Part shown: positions 1-8,607 of the stretch, piece by piece
Layout of the letters: each line of letters opens with the position of its first letter
Numbering within the stretch: the stretch's first letter is position 1
Source: CAYIRQ01 sp964365905
GTDB taxonomy: Bacteria; Patescibacteriota; Gracilibacteria; Peribacterales; Peribacteraceae
Length of the DNA stretch: 23,137 nt
NCBI GenBank assembly: GCA_964365905.1
Contig: CAYIRQ010000007.1
Span: 1-23,137, forward strand
Direction of reading: 5' to 3'
The notes under the pieces: model-generated
Told to the model about the DNA's origin: nothing
Databases searched by the model: none
What the model saw: only the letters and a program-made list of their open reading frames with translations
Made by a program: the position numbers and the translations under genes

Positions 1-3000
1 GGTGCACGTCGTGCTGCCATGATCATTAAATACTTCGAGCGAATACGTCGTATCGCCATTCGGGAACGTGGTGAGTTTCGATCCGCTCGCAGGAACGAGT
101 TCACCGAGAAGTCCGACACTGACCGCGTTCTGCGACGTCCAGTTGAGCGTGATGATGTTTCCCGGGCTCGCTTCCGCATGCGTCGACGTGAGGGTGCAGC
201 TCGGGAGTCCAGCAGGACTGCAGGAAACGTTCGTCTGCACCGGTGCGCTCTGGTTATCGGACGGGTCATGCTCCGCTCCCGCTCCCGTCACCGATGCCTC
301 GTTCAGGTACTGAGCGGTGCAGGGGGCAGTCGTCGCCACCGTGTACGCAATCGTGAAGGATGCTGTTCCCAAGGGAGCGGCGATGCTCGCAGCGGTACAC
401 GTCACTGCGTTCGTTCCCGCATCGAAGGAACATGCGGGAGAAGAAAGGAGAGGGTTAAAGGTGAGATCGCTGCCCGGTCGCGGATCCGTCACGACGACAT
501 TGTTTGCGGCGATGGCTCCGGTGTTTGAAACCGTGATGGTATACGCGATGGTTCCTCCCCGACTCGCCGTCGCGGGACCGGATTTCTGGATCACGAGATC
601 GGCTTCGGTCACCGCTGGCGTGCCCGTGCAGGAAACGTCGGTCCGGACTTCGTTCGAGAGGTTGTCACTGGCATTGAGATCGGGTTCGAGAGAGGAGATC
701 GTGGCGCGGTTCAGGAAGAAGGCTTCGCAGGAGGCGTTCGCCGCAACCTTGAAGGTGAGTTCGCGAGACAGTGTTCCTCCAGGCGCAAGCGAGATGGATG
801 GCCCGCCGCACGTGACGGTTCCAAACGGTGCTTGCGTCGTTACGGTGGGATTGAAGACGCAGTCAGAGTGTGGCGCGTTCAGACTCGGCTGGAACACGAG
901 AGAAGCACTCGGCACTGCATCCGTCATCGTGACATTCGTCGCCGTGGTCGTCGCACTCACGTTCTGGGCACTCAGGGTGTACGTGAAGATGCCATCCTGT
1001 GGCACGGAAGCCGGAGCATCCTTACTGATGAAGAGATCCACTTGCCCGGGAACGATCCCGTTGCAGAAATTGTTGCAGCGCCCCGCGGTGCCATTGAGGA
1101 CGCCTTCGTCGCAGGTTTCCGTGACATTGAGATCATTCGGAGTCTGAAGGATACCGTCGCCGCACGTGCAGGAGACGTCCGTGAAGACGGTCTCTGAGGT
1201 GTTGTTTGCAATATTGAGGTCCGGCTCGAGCGAGAGGACTCTTGCAGTGTTCCCGTAGCGGGAGGAGCAGAGGGCAGTGGGAGCAACATCGAAGACGAGG
1301 GTGAGGTCGCGGAATGCTCCGTTTCCCGCAAGGGTGAAGGAGCCGTTACAGATAACAGTACCAAAGGGATCAGCGGTTGTTGCGTCAAAGACACATCCCG
1401 TAGTCGAGAGATCGGCCCGGAAGGTGAGCTCGGGACTGGGGCGGGGGTCGGTCACGACGATCGAGGTCGCAGTCTCCGATCCGATGTTCGTGACAGTGAG
1501 GGTGTAGGTGAGGGGGGCGCCCCGGAGAACGGTTTCCGACGCGGGGCCGGACTTCGCAATCGTGAGATCGACCTGACGCTGGATGGTGCCGTTGCAGGTG
1601 AGATTGCAGTGCCCCGCGGTGCCGTTGAGGGGCCCTTCGTCGCAGGTCTCCGTGACATTGAGATCATTCGGCGTCTGGGTGATGCCGTCGCCGCAAATGC
1701 AGCTCACGTCGGTGCGGGTTTCATTCGAGAGGTTGTCTCCGGGCGTGAGATCGGGCTCGAGAGAGGAGATCGTGGCACGGTTCAGGAAGAAGGATGCGCA
1801 GGCGGCATCGGGAGCAACTCGGAAGGTGATCGTGCGGGAGAGAAGCGTTCCGGGAGCCATGGAAAGGTTTGCTCCACCACAGACAATCGTGCCGAAGGGA
1901 GCTTGGAGGGTCGCGGCGGGATCGAAGGAGCAATCAGAGTTTGGATCGGGTTGGAAGGTGAGGAGCGACGATGGCACAGGGTCGGTGATCACCACATTCG
2001 TTGCCGTCGTCGTCTGACTCACGTTCTGCGCATGCAGGATGTAGCTGAAGGTCCCATCCTGCGTGACTGTCTCGGGGGCATCCTTCGTAATGAAGAGATC
2101 CACGAGCGAAGGAGTGATGCCGTTGCAGGCGCTGTTGCAGTGACCGGCGGTGCCATTGAGGGGCCCTTCGTCACATGTCTCCTGCCCTTGCCAGATAACA
2201 GAGTCGCCGCAGCGCGCCGTCTTGCAGGTCGCGGTGCATGCATCGGTTCCGACAATGTTTCCATCATCGCATTCTTCCGTGCCTTCGCGGACGCTGTTGC
2301 CACAGACGGGAGAGGTCTGTCCCGAGCAGGTGAGGTTGCAGTGATCGGGGGTGCCGTTGAGGTTGCCTTCGTCGCAGGTTTCCTGCACACCGAGGTCGTT
2401 TGGAGCCTGGGTGCGGCTGTCTCCGCAGGTGCAACTGACATCCGTCGGCTCGGCCTGATCGGTGTTATTCAGAGTATTGCTATCGGGCTGCAGGGACGTG
2501 ACGGTTGCAGTATTCAGATACCGAGACGCGCAGCTTGCGGTCGCATCAACCCCGAAGACGAGGGTGATATCGCGGAAGGCACCGTTCCCGGCGAGTGTGA
2601 AGGAACCATTGCAAACGACCGTGCCATGGGGATCCTGGGTGGTTGCAATGAAGGTACAACCATTGCTGCTGAGGTCACCGCGGAACGTGAGCTCAGGGCT
2701 CGGTCTTGGATCATTGACAACGATCTCTGTCGCTGTGTTCGGACTCAGGTTCGTGACTCTGAGATTGTAGGTGAGGAGATTATTCTGGAAAGTCGCTATC
2801 GGACCTGACTTTTCGATCGTGAGATCAACCTGATTCTGAATGACGCTCGTGCAGGTGCTATTGCAATGCCCCGGCTGACCGTTCAATGGTCCCTCATCGC
2901 AGGTCTCAACTCCCTGGTGCACGAAGCCATCGCCGCACATCGCTGTACGACAGACGTTCGTGCAGGTGTCACTATTTGAAGTGTTCCCGTCATCACACTG

Positions 3001-6000
3001 CTCATCGTCGCTCGTTCCTGCGACGCCGTCACGTCCGAGCGGTTGAATGAAATTGTCGGGGCAGGCAGCAAAGCGGCACTGCATCGTGCACACATCTTCA
3101 TTCGATGCATTCCCATCGTCGCATTCTTCGGTCCCTTCACGAACACCATTGCCACAACCGGGAACAACCACCGTACCGTTGCACGTAGTATTGCAATGCC
3201 CCGGCTGTCCGTTGAGAGACCCTTCGTCGCAGGTCTCTGTGCCCTCGCGCACAACGCCGTCACCGCAGCGCGCATTCTTGCAGATTGCTGTACAGCTATC
3301 CGTGGGAACGACGTTGCCATCGTCACACTCTTCATCATCGGCAGTGCCGAGGATTCCATCGCGACCCACGGGTTGTTGGAAGGTGTCCCCGCACACCGTG
3401 AAGCGACACTGATTCGTACACACATCTTCGTTGCTCGTGTTTCCATCATCGCATTCCTCGGATCCTTCCCGGATGCCATTCCCGCAACCCGGAAGAGGCA
3501 CCGTACCCGTGCAGGTGAGATTACAACGTCCCGGACTCCCATTCTGCAAACCCTCATCACATGTTTCGACTCCGGCTTGCACAAATCCGTCGCCACAGAG
3601 CGCTGAACGACAAGTTGCCGTGCATGCATCCGTATCCACGATGTTGCCATCATCACACTGCTCATCATCCGCAGTTCCCATGATGCCATCACGTCCCTGC
3701 GGCTGAACATAGGTATCGGGACAGGCAGCGAAGCGACACTGCGTCGTGCAGGTATCGGTATTCGAGCTATTCGCATCGTCACATTCCTCCGTTCCTTCCC
3801 GCACGCCGTTCCCACAGACGATCGGACACTGCACGGTGACGGTGTCGCTATCGGAATTGTTTCCGATATTCGAATCCGATGTGCTCGTCTGCACGGTCGC
3901 GGTATTGGTAATCTGAGAATTACAGGAAGCACCTTGAGCGACCGAGTACGTGAAGAGGAAGGTCCGGGAACCGCCCGAGGGAAGTTCGCTGACCGAACAC
4001 TGGAAATTTCCATTCCCCAATTTGGCGCACTCTGTCGCGGGAGTGGAGAGCGCCGTCAGGTTGCCCGGTGTGATGTCATCGACAACAACGTCGCGGGCAG
4101 TTCCCGGCCCCATGTTGAGGACAGTGATGCGGAAGGTCGAGGTCTGTCCGGGAATCACATTGGGCTGATTCTCATCGTCCTTCTGAATCGAAAGATCCGC
4201 CTGCGCGACCGTCCCGGTGCAGCTCGCATTGCAGCGTCCCGGAGTGCCGTTCAAATTTCCTTCGTCGCACGTTTCCACTTCTTGCTGGACAATGCTGTCT
4301 CCGCAACGGGCCGTTTTGCATTGCGCCGTGCAGGCATCCGTCGCAATCGTATTCCCGTCATCGCACTCCTCGTCGTCCGCGGTTCCCAGGATGCCGTCGC
4401 GACCCACGGGTTGCTGAAATGTGTCGCCGCAGACCGTGAAGCGGCATTGGTTCGTGCAAACATCCTCATTTGACGCATTGCCATCGTCACATTCCTCGCC
4501 TGTATCCAGCATGCCATCGCCACATTGAGCTGAGGGGCATGCGAGCGTCGTCGTGAACATCGAGGACTGATTGTCCAAGGTGGGATCTGCAGTGGAGGAC
4601 GAGAGTGTGGCGGTATTCCACACCTCCTGCTCCGTACAGGATGTGGCTGCGACCGCCGGCGCGCTGAACGTGATCGTGATCGGCACCTGTATCAGGGTAT
4701 TCAATGTTCCGATCGTGCATACCACCTGCACACCGTTGCTCGCGCAGGTCACGCCGACAATCGGTGAGGATGCGGAAACGAAGGAAAGGCCCTGGGGATG
4801 GGGATCTGTCACAACGACATTCTGTGCCGGAGCGGGGCCGTCGTTCCAGACGAGAACGGTATACGTGATCGGAGTCTGCTGCGTGGAACTCAGGAGCACA
4901 CTGGCAGAACCGGTCTTCTGGATGCTGAGTTCTGCGGTCGGAACCGCAGGGCAATTCAGAGTCACCGTGAACTGCGACTGATTATTCCCTGTGCTCGGGT
5001 CGCCGGTTGCAGACGTTGCGGAAGCGGTGTTCTGCACCTGACGCGTTGTGCAGCCTGCTGCCTGCGTCGCAGGCGCACTGAACACGATTGTGATGGGGAT
5101 GCTCGCGCCCGAGTTCATGGTGCCGACGGAGCAATGCACCTCGGATCCGTTACTTGCACAACTCACGCCGGTGGTCGTGGAGGATGCGGACACGAATGAC
5201 AATCCCTGAGGAATGGGGTCGGTGATGGTCACGCCCCCCGCGTTCGAAGGACCGTTATTCTGCACAGTGACCATGTACGTGATGTTCGTGGGTTGCGTTT
5301 CGCTGAGCGTCACGGAAGGCGGCCCCTGCTTTCCGACCTGCAGGTCTGCCTGAGGACAATCAATCCTGTAGCGGAGTTTGAAGAAATCCCCATCCGGAGC
5401 AACACGGATGACCCAGCGAGCTTCAGGATTCCCATCGGTCACATAGACTTCGCTGTCGAAGCCGCCCTCACCGAGGGGCCATGTCTCGGGATCACTGTTT
5501 GTCCCGTTTCCGAAACCCGCATCGATGGGATGTGGATGTTCGTTCTCGATCCCCGTGAACACCGCGTTCTCCAATGTGAATGTTCCTGCGCTGATCTCCG
5601 CATTCCTCTCTCCATTCTCAAAACCACCCCAGAAGAGGAATCGTACAAACCCGTCGCCGCGCTCGATGGGAACGCCGGATGCCTCGCGATCAGCGGATCC
5701 ATCGATGATGAAATTGCCGTTGCTCGTGAGATCGACTTCGGTGACCTGGCTTCCATCCGCGAGCGTGAAGTACGGAGCCACGTTCCCTTTTCCCTTATTG
5801 CGAATCGTCGTTGCATGGATGCGGAGTTTCGCCGTACATGTCGCATTTTCCGCAAAAAGCTTCGGGACTGTGATACTTGCAAATTGCTTGAGGAATGCAC
5901 TCTCCTGTCCGAACGGAATGATGATCGATGCAATGAGTACAGCTGTCATGAGCCGCGCGATGGCTTTCCGTTCGCCTGGTGAGATGGAGAGGTGAAACAT
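1..6000 (-). CDS. Giant secreted modular surface protein, DUF11 and Cys-rich repeats (3' end outside window)
   Basis: One frame stays open for 2000 codons from ATG at 6000 to the left edge. Residues about 1-50 form a secretion signal: a basic start (GERKAIARL), a hydrophobic helix (MTAVLIASIIIPF) and a possible cleavage zone near KLFAENA. Residues 55-215 are an unassigned beta-rich domain. About eight DUF11-like beta-sandwiches follow (for example near residues 217-348, 356-488 and 590-722), recognised by xNxGPxxAxxVxVTDPxP and NTAxVxS motifs. Between them lie Cys-rich blocks of the DUF4215/Myxococcus-repeat type, with nine CDDGN-like (one CDDAN) and eight CDEGxxNGxxxxCN motifs. The visible C-terminal 70 residues begin PSCTLTSTHAEASPG and resemble an Ig-like domain. 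An adhesin or cell-surface scaffold is the likely role, by inference. No enzyme motif was seen. The start has no clear Shine-Dalgarno; a GTG 33 nt upstream is possible. Confidence 0.88.
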   Translation of the reverse strand, partial: MFHLSISPGERKAIARLMTAVLIASIIIPFGQESAFLKQFASITVPKLFAENATCTAKLRIHATTIRNKGKGNVAPYFTLADGSQVTEVDLTSNGNFIIDGSADREASGVPIERGDGFVRFLFWGGFENGERNAEISAGTFTLENAVFTGIENEHPHPIDAGFGNGTNSDPETWPLGEGGFDSEVYVTDGNPEARWVIRVAPDGDFFKLRYRIDCPQADLQVGKQGPPSVTLSETQPTNITYMVTVQNNGPSNAGGVTITDPIPQGLSFVSASSTTTGVSCASNGSEVHCSVGTMNSGASIPITIVFSAPATQAAGCTTRQVQNTASATSATGDPSTGNNQSQFTVTLNCPAVPTAELSIQKTGSASVLLSSTQQTPITYTVLVWNDGPAPAQNVVVTDPHPQGLSFVSASSPIVGVTCASNGVQVVCTIGTLNTLIQVPITITFSAPAVAATSCTEQEVWNTATLSSSTADPTLDNQSSMFTTTLACPSAQCGDGMLDTGEECDDGNASNEDVCTNQCRFTVCGDTFQQPVGRDGILGTADDEECDDGNTIATDACTAQCKTARCGDSIVQQEVETCDEGNLNGTPGRCNASCTGTVAQADLSIQKDDENQPNVIPGQTSTFRITVLNMGPGTARDVVVDDITPGNLTALSTPATECAKLGNGNFQCSVSELPSGGSRTFLFTYSVAQGASCNSQITNTATVQTSTSDSNIGNNSDSDTVTVQCPIVCGNGVREGTEECDDANSSNTDTCTTQCRFAACPDTYVQPQGRDGIMGTADDEQCDDGNIVDTDACTATCRSALCGDGFVQAGVETCDEGLQNGSPGRCNLTCTGTVPLPGCGNGIREGSEECDDGNTSNEDVCTNQCRFTVCGDTFQQPVGRDGILGTADDEECDDGNVVPTDSCTAICKNARCGDGVVREGTETCDEGSLNGQPGHCNTTCNGTVVVPGCGNGVREGTEECDDGNASNEDVCTMQCRFAACPDNFIQPLGRDGVAGTSDDEQCDDGNTSNSDTCTNVCRTAMCGDGFVHQGVETCDEGPLNGQPGHCNSTCTSVIQNQVDLTIEKSGPIATFQNNLLTYNLRVTNLSPNTATEIVVNDPRPSPELTFRGDLSSNGCTFIATTQDPHGTVVCNGSFTLAGNGAFRDITLVFGVDATASCASRYLNTATVTSLQPDSNTLNNTDQAEPTDVSCTCGDSRTQAPNDLGVQETCDEGNLNGTPDHCNLTCSGQTSPVCGNSVREGTEECDDGNIVGTDACTATCKTARCGDSVIWQGQETCDEGPLNGTAGHCNSACNGITPSLVDLFITKDAPETVTQDGTFSYILHAQNVSQTTTATNVVITDPVPSSLLTFQPDPNSDCSFDPAATLQAPFGTIVCGGANLSMAPGTLLSRTITFRVAPDAACASFFLNRATISSLEPDLTPGDNLSNETRTDVSCICGDGITQTPNDLNVTETCDEGPLNGTAGHCNLTCNGTIQRQVDLTIAKSGPASETVLRGAPLTYTLTVTNIGSETATSIVVTDPRPSPELTFRADLSTTGCVFDATTADPFGTVICNGSFTLAGNGAFRDLTLVFDVAPTALCSSRYGNTARVLSLEPDLNIANNTSETVFTDVSCTCGDGILQTPNDLNVTETCDEGVLNGTAGRCNNFCNGIVPGQVDLFISKDAPASVPQDGIFTYTLSAQNVSATTTATNVTMTDAVPSASLVFQPSLNAPHSDCVFNPTVTTQAPFGTVTCGGPSISLAPGGTLSRELTFKVAANASCEAFFLNRATISSLEPDLNASDNLSNEVRTDVSCTGTPAVTEADLVIQKSGPATASRGGTIAYTITVSNTGAIAANNVVVTDPRPGSDLTFNPLLSSPACSFDAGTNAVTCTAASIAAPLGTASFTIAYTVATTAPCTAQYLNEASVTGAGAEHDPSDNQSAPVQTNVSCSPAGLPSCTLTSTHAEASPGNIITLNWTSQNAVSVGLLGELVPASGSKLTTFPNGDTTYSLEVFNDHGSTTCT

Positions 6001-6036
6001 CGCGCGCAGAGAATAGTTGACAAAAATCAGAATCAC

Positions 6037-6063
6037 TCCCTCTCACGTACTCCGAAAGAGGGA
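6037..6063 (-). other. Hairpin in the 5' leader of the giant protein gene
   Basis: On the minus strand TCCCTCT (6063-6057) can pair with AGAGGGA (6043-6037) around a 13-nt loop. It lies between the predicted transcription start and ATG 6000. It has no T-tract, so it is more likely an mRNA leader structure than a terminator. Any regulatory role is inferred. Confidence 0.35.
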
Positions 6064-6072
6064 AAGGGAATC

Positions 6073-6101
6073 AAAATAGGGTGAGAAAAAATGCATGTCA
6101 A
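6073..6101 (-). promoter_or_regulatory. Promoter of the giant surface protein gene
   Basis: Read on the minus strand, a perfect TTGACA (6101-6096) is followed after exactly 17 nt by TATTTT (6078-6073), a sigma70-type pair. Transcription would start near 6066, giving a leader of about 65 nt before ATG 6000. This is one of the few full -35/-10 promoters in the window. Confidence 0.6.
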
Positions 6102-6234
6102 AAGAAATGCAAAATAAAGATGAGAATAGGTTATGGGGTGGAGGGAAAGACAAAAATGAATGAGGAAAAAGGGAATAAGTCTGTGCTTGGCGAAATTGCT
6201 GTGCAAGGGAAATCCAACTATTTCGACAAAAACC

Positions 6235-8055
6235 TTAACTTAATTGCGTCACGATTCTCCTCTCTCGTACGTCTACACACGCTTTCTCAATAAATGCCTG
6301 TAGAGAGAGTGTGAGTTGCTTTTTTGTTTGGACGTTGCGCAGCGTAACTTGTTCCGCACTCGCTTCTTTTTCTCCGAGCACGAGAAGCAGTGGAATTTTT
6401 TTCTGCTCTCCTTCGCGGATACGCTTGCCGAGCGTGTCCGAAGGATCAAGGTACAGAATTCGAAGGCCATTTTTTTGAAGTTCTGTACAGACTTTCCTCG
6501 CATACCCTTCGTGCGCCGGCGCAACGGGGATGACGCCGACCTGGATCGGCGCGAGCCAGAGAGGAAAGAGACCCGCGAAGTGTTCGAGGAGAAAACCGAC
6601 GAAGCGTTCGTGCGTCCCGAGCGGAGCCCGATGAATACACAGAGGAACTTTCTCCGATCCATCGCGATCCGTGTATGAAAGACCGAGCTTGCCGGGAACA
6701 TCGAAATCCACCTGATTCGTCGCAAGCGTGAATTCGCGGCCGATGGTGCTCCAAATTTGCACGTCGATTTTGGGGCCATAGAATGCGGCTTCGTTCGGCA
6801 CTTCGATGTAAGGAACCCCCTTTTTCTCCATGGCTCGACGCACCATCTCTTCGGTTTTTACCCAAAGCATAGGTTCGTTCACAAATTTCTTCCCGAGTTC
6901 CCTGGGATCATGGAGCGCAAGACGCATGACGTACTTCTCGATGCCGAAGATGGAGAAGTACTTGAGGTAGAGATCGATCACGGCGTTGAATTCGTCCTCG
7001 AATTGTTCCTCCGTGCAGTAAATATGCGCGTCATTCATCGTGAGTGAGCGGACACGCATGAGCCCGAAGAGTGCTCCGCTATCCTCATAGCGGTAGCAGT
7101 GTCCGTATTCCGCAAGACGCATGGGAAGCTCCCGGTAACTGCGCTTCTGGGAGGCAAAAATCTGATGATGGTGCGGGCAGTTCATGGGTTTCAGGAAATA
7201 CTCCTCTCCCTCTTCATCGTCCGTGAGACGCATCGGCGGGAACATCGAGGTTTTATAGTGAGCGAGATGCCCCGTCTTCTCATAGAGCTTCCCTTTTGCG
7301 ATGTGCGGCGTTCGCACGCGGAGGTAACCGGCGGCCGCTTCCGATTCCCGCGCGAGCTTCTCGATTTCATCGGCTATGATCGTGCCCTTCGGCGTCCAGA
7401 GCGGAAGTCCCGGCCCGACATCGTCACTAAAAATAAAGAGATCTAGTTCCTTCCCCAGTTTTCGGTGATCACGCTTCTTCGCTTCCTCGAGCATATGAAG
7501 GTATGCCTCGAGTTCTTCCTTCGTCGGAAATGCCGCGACATACATACGCGTAAGCTGAGGCCGCTTCTCGTCGCCGCGCCAGTAGGCGCCCGCGAGTGAC
7601 AAGATTTTAAATCCATCAGGATTGATTTCCCTGAAAGACTCGACATGTCCTCCACGACAAAGATCGACAAATGTCTCTTCGCCTTTCGGGCCAAGATTGG
7701 TGTAGTGCGAGACCGTCTTCACACCTTCATTCTTCTCCAAATCCTCAATGAGTTCGACCTTGAATGGCTGTCCACGCTTCTTCCAGTACATCTTCGCATC
7801 GGCGGCCGAAAGGTCATCTCTGCGAAATGTTTGCCCCTGATGGACGATCTTGCGCATCTCTTTTTCGATCGCAGAAAAATCGGCATCGGAGATGGGTTTC
7901 TCGAACAGAAAGTCGTAATAACATCCGTAATCAATGGGCGGACCAATCGTGATCTTCGTGTTCGGCCATAATTTCAAAATCGCTTGCGCAAGGACGTGCG
8001 CGAGCGAGTGACGCATGTTCGCGAGCGCATCCCCTTCAAGCTTCTTAAGAGACAT
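6235..8055 (-). CDS. thrS: Threonyl-tRNA synthetase lacking the N-terminal TGS domain
   Basis: A 606-residue ThrRS that charges tRNA-Thr. The second (editing) domain starts almost at residue 1: HSLAH gives H16 and H20, and DLCRGGH supplies C133 and H137, the four editing-site ligands. The class II catalytic core follows: LKPMNCPHH (C293), NDAHIYC (H344) and IHRAPLG (H475) are the expected zinc ligands, and RYEDSGALFGLMRVR is the motif 2 region. The anticodon-binding domain covers about 500-606. Typical ThrRS has a TGS domain of about 60 residues first; it is absent here, and an in-frame upstream extension does not resemble TGS. The ATG at 8055 has no Shine-Dalgarno but lies inside the 3' end of the preceding ORF (11-nt overlap), so translational coupling is likely. 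Confidence 0.97.
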   Translation of the reverse strand: MSLKKLEGDALANMRHSLAHVLAQAILKLWPNTKITIGPPIDYGCYYDFLFEKPISDADFSAIEKEMRKIVHQGQTFRRDDLSAADAKMYWKKRGQPFKVELIEDLEKNEGVKTVSHYTNLGPKGEETFVDLCRGGHVESFREINPDGFKILSLAGAYWRGDEKRPQLTRMYVAAFPTKEELEAYLHMLEEAKKRDHRKLGKELDLFIFSDDVGPGLPLWTPKGTIIADEIEKLARESEAAAGYLRVRTPHIAKGKLYEKTGHLAHYKTSMFPPMRLTDDEEGEEYFLKPMNCPHHHQIFASQKRSYRELPMRLAEYGHCYRYEDSGALFGLMRVRSLTMNDAHIYCTEEQFEDEFNAVIDLYLKYFSIFGIEKYVMRLALHDPRELGKKFVNEPMLWVKTEEMVRRAMEKKGVPYIEVPNEAAFYGPKIDVQIWSTIGREFTLATNQVDFDVPGKLGLSYTDRDGSEKVPLCIHRAPLGTHERFVGFLLEHFAGLFPLWLAPIQVGVIPVAPAHEGYARKVCTELQKNGLRILYLDPSDTLGKRIREGEQKKIPLLLVLGEKEASAEQVTLRNVQTKKQLTLSLQAFIEKACVDVRERRIVTQLS

Positions 8056-8368
8056 TGTGAGGAAGGGTAACAGAAACAGGAATATATGGGTACACCCGCC
8101 TCTGCAGCATTGCCGCCAATTCTTCCCTGCACAATTGAATGTATCGCCTGTATTCCTCTGCCATTTCTTCATAGAAGGGAACGAGATGTTTCCTCTTCTC
8201 AGATTGACTGCTCGCAATACCATTTGTGAGACACACGTGCAATGATCGACGAAGATAGTGCATTCTTACACAGGGATGCACACTGCGATCCGCCGCGCTC
8301 GGCCACGCCTCACCGGGTTGGAGTTCGAGCGAAAGTTGCTGCTCGGAAATTTTAAGATAGGAAGGCAT
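8045..8368 (-). CDS. Hypothetical 107-residue protein overlapping thrS
   Basis: The family is not recognised. The predicted protein begins MPSYLKISEQQLSLELQPGE and has an amphipathic, charged C-terminal helix (FYEEMAEEYRRYIQL, then REELAAML). Its last codons overlap the thrS start by 11 nt on the same strand, which argues that it is translated, since thrS has no ribosome-binding site of its own. ATG 8368 is preceded by AGGAAGGG about 11 nt upstream; a GTG at 8380 is an alternative start. The same frame is open further upstream to about 8530 and is strongly acidic there (for example EEGDHEDDDPF), but holds no ATG, GTG or TTG. The true gene may therefore be longer and joined by a frameshift to the ORF starting at 8607. 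Confidence 0.5.
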   Translation of the reverse strand: MPSYLKISEQQLSLELQPGEAWPSAADRSVHPCVRMHYLRRSLHVCLTNGIASSQSEKRKHLVPFYEEMAEEYRRYIQLCREELAAMLQRRVYPYIPVSVTLPHNVS

Positions 8369-8421
8369 ACGGCAAAACACCCTTCCTGTAGGTCGGAAGG
8401 GGCTGAGGGAGGGAAAGAAAT

Positions 8422-8607
8422 TTACGCGTGCAGCACCGCTTCCGACGAATGGGTCGTCGTCTTCGTGGTCGCCTTCTTCGTCATCGAGAAGGACTGCATT
8501 GGCGACATCAGTATGACGTCTTCTTTCCTTGTGTCAATGATTTCATTGGAAACTTCCTCGGACTCTTCGGATTCTTCGGACTCCTCGGTATCCTTGTCGT
8601 ATGACAA
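8422..8607 (-). CDS. Possible small acidic ORF, or 5' part of a frameshifted gene
   Basis: From a TTG at 8607 a 61-codon ORF encodes an acidic, repetitive start (TEESEESEESEEV) followed by a Lys/Thr-rich tail. The DNA holds imperfect tandem copies of a GAGTCCGAA-like unit. Around 8520 the neighbouring -1 frame becomes protein-like and leads into the 8045-8368 ORF, so this may be the 5' part of one gene of roughly 185 codons broken by a single-base change. It overlaps the Nudix start by 7 nt on the opposite strand and the predicted Nudix promoter. It could be non-coding. Confidence 0.25.
   Translation of the reverse strand: MSYDKDTEESEESEESEEVSNEIIDTRKEDVILMSPMQSFSMTKKATTKTTTHSSEAVLHA
8589..8594 (+). 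promoter_or_regulatory. Candidate -10 element of the Nudix gene (leaderless)
   Basis: TATCCT ends 6 nt before ATG 8601, so transcription would start at or next to the start codon. No convincing -35 and no Shine-Dalgarno are visible. The spacing matches other genes in the window. Confidence 0.35.

Noticed and set aside
972..4013. Several long minus-strand frames rich in Arg, Ser and Met, and plus-strand frames up to 399 codons, within the giant gene
   Set aside because: They are alternate frames of the repetitive giant gene. Only the frame starting at 6000 gives recognisable DUF11 and Cys-rich motifs without interruption.
2840..4530. Regularly spaced DNA repeats that might suggest a CRISPR array
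   Set aside because: The repeats are in-frame coding units of a Cys-rich protein with variable divergence; no conserved repeat with unique spacers and no cas genes.
6017..6022. TTGACA on the plus strand as a promoter for a plus-strand gene
   Set aside because: No suitable -10 follows at 16-18 nt and no credible plus-strand gene lies downstream.
6081..6293. Plus-strand 70-codon frame in the leader of the giant gene
   Set aside because: It is lysine-rich and low complexity, overlaps the thrS 3' end and the giant gene promoter, and has no recognisable motif.
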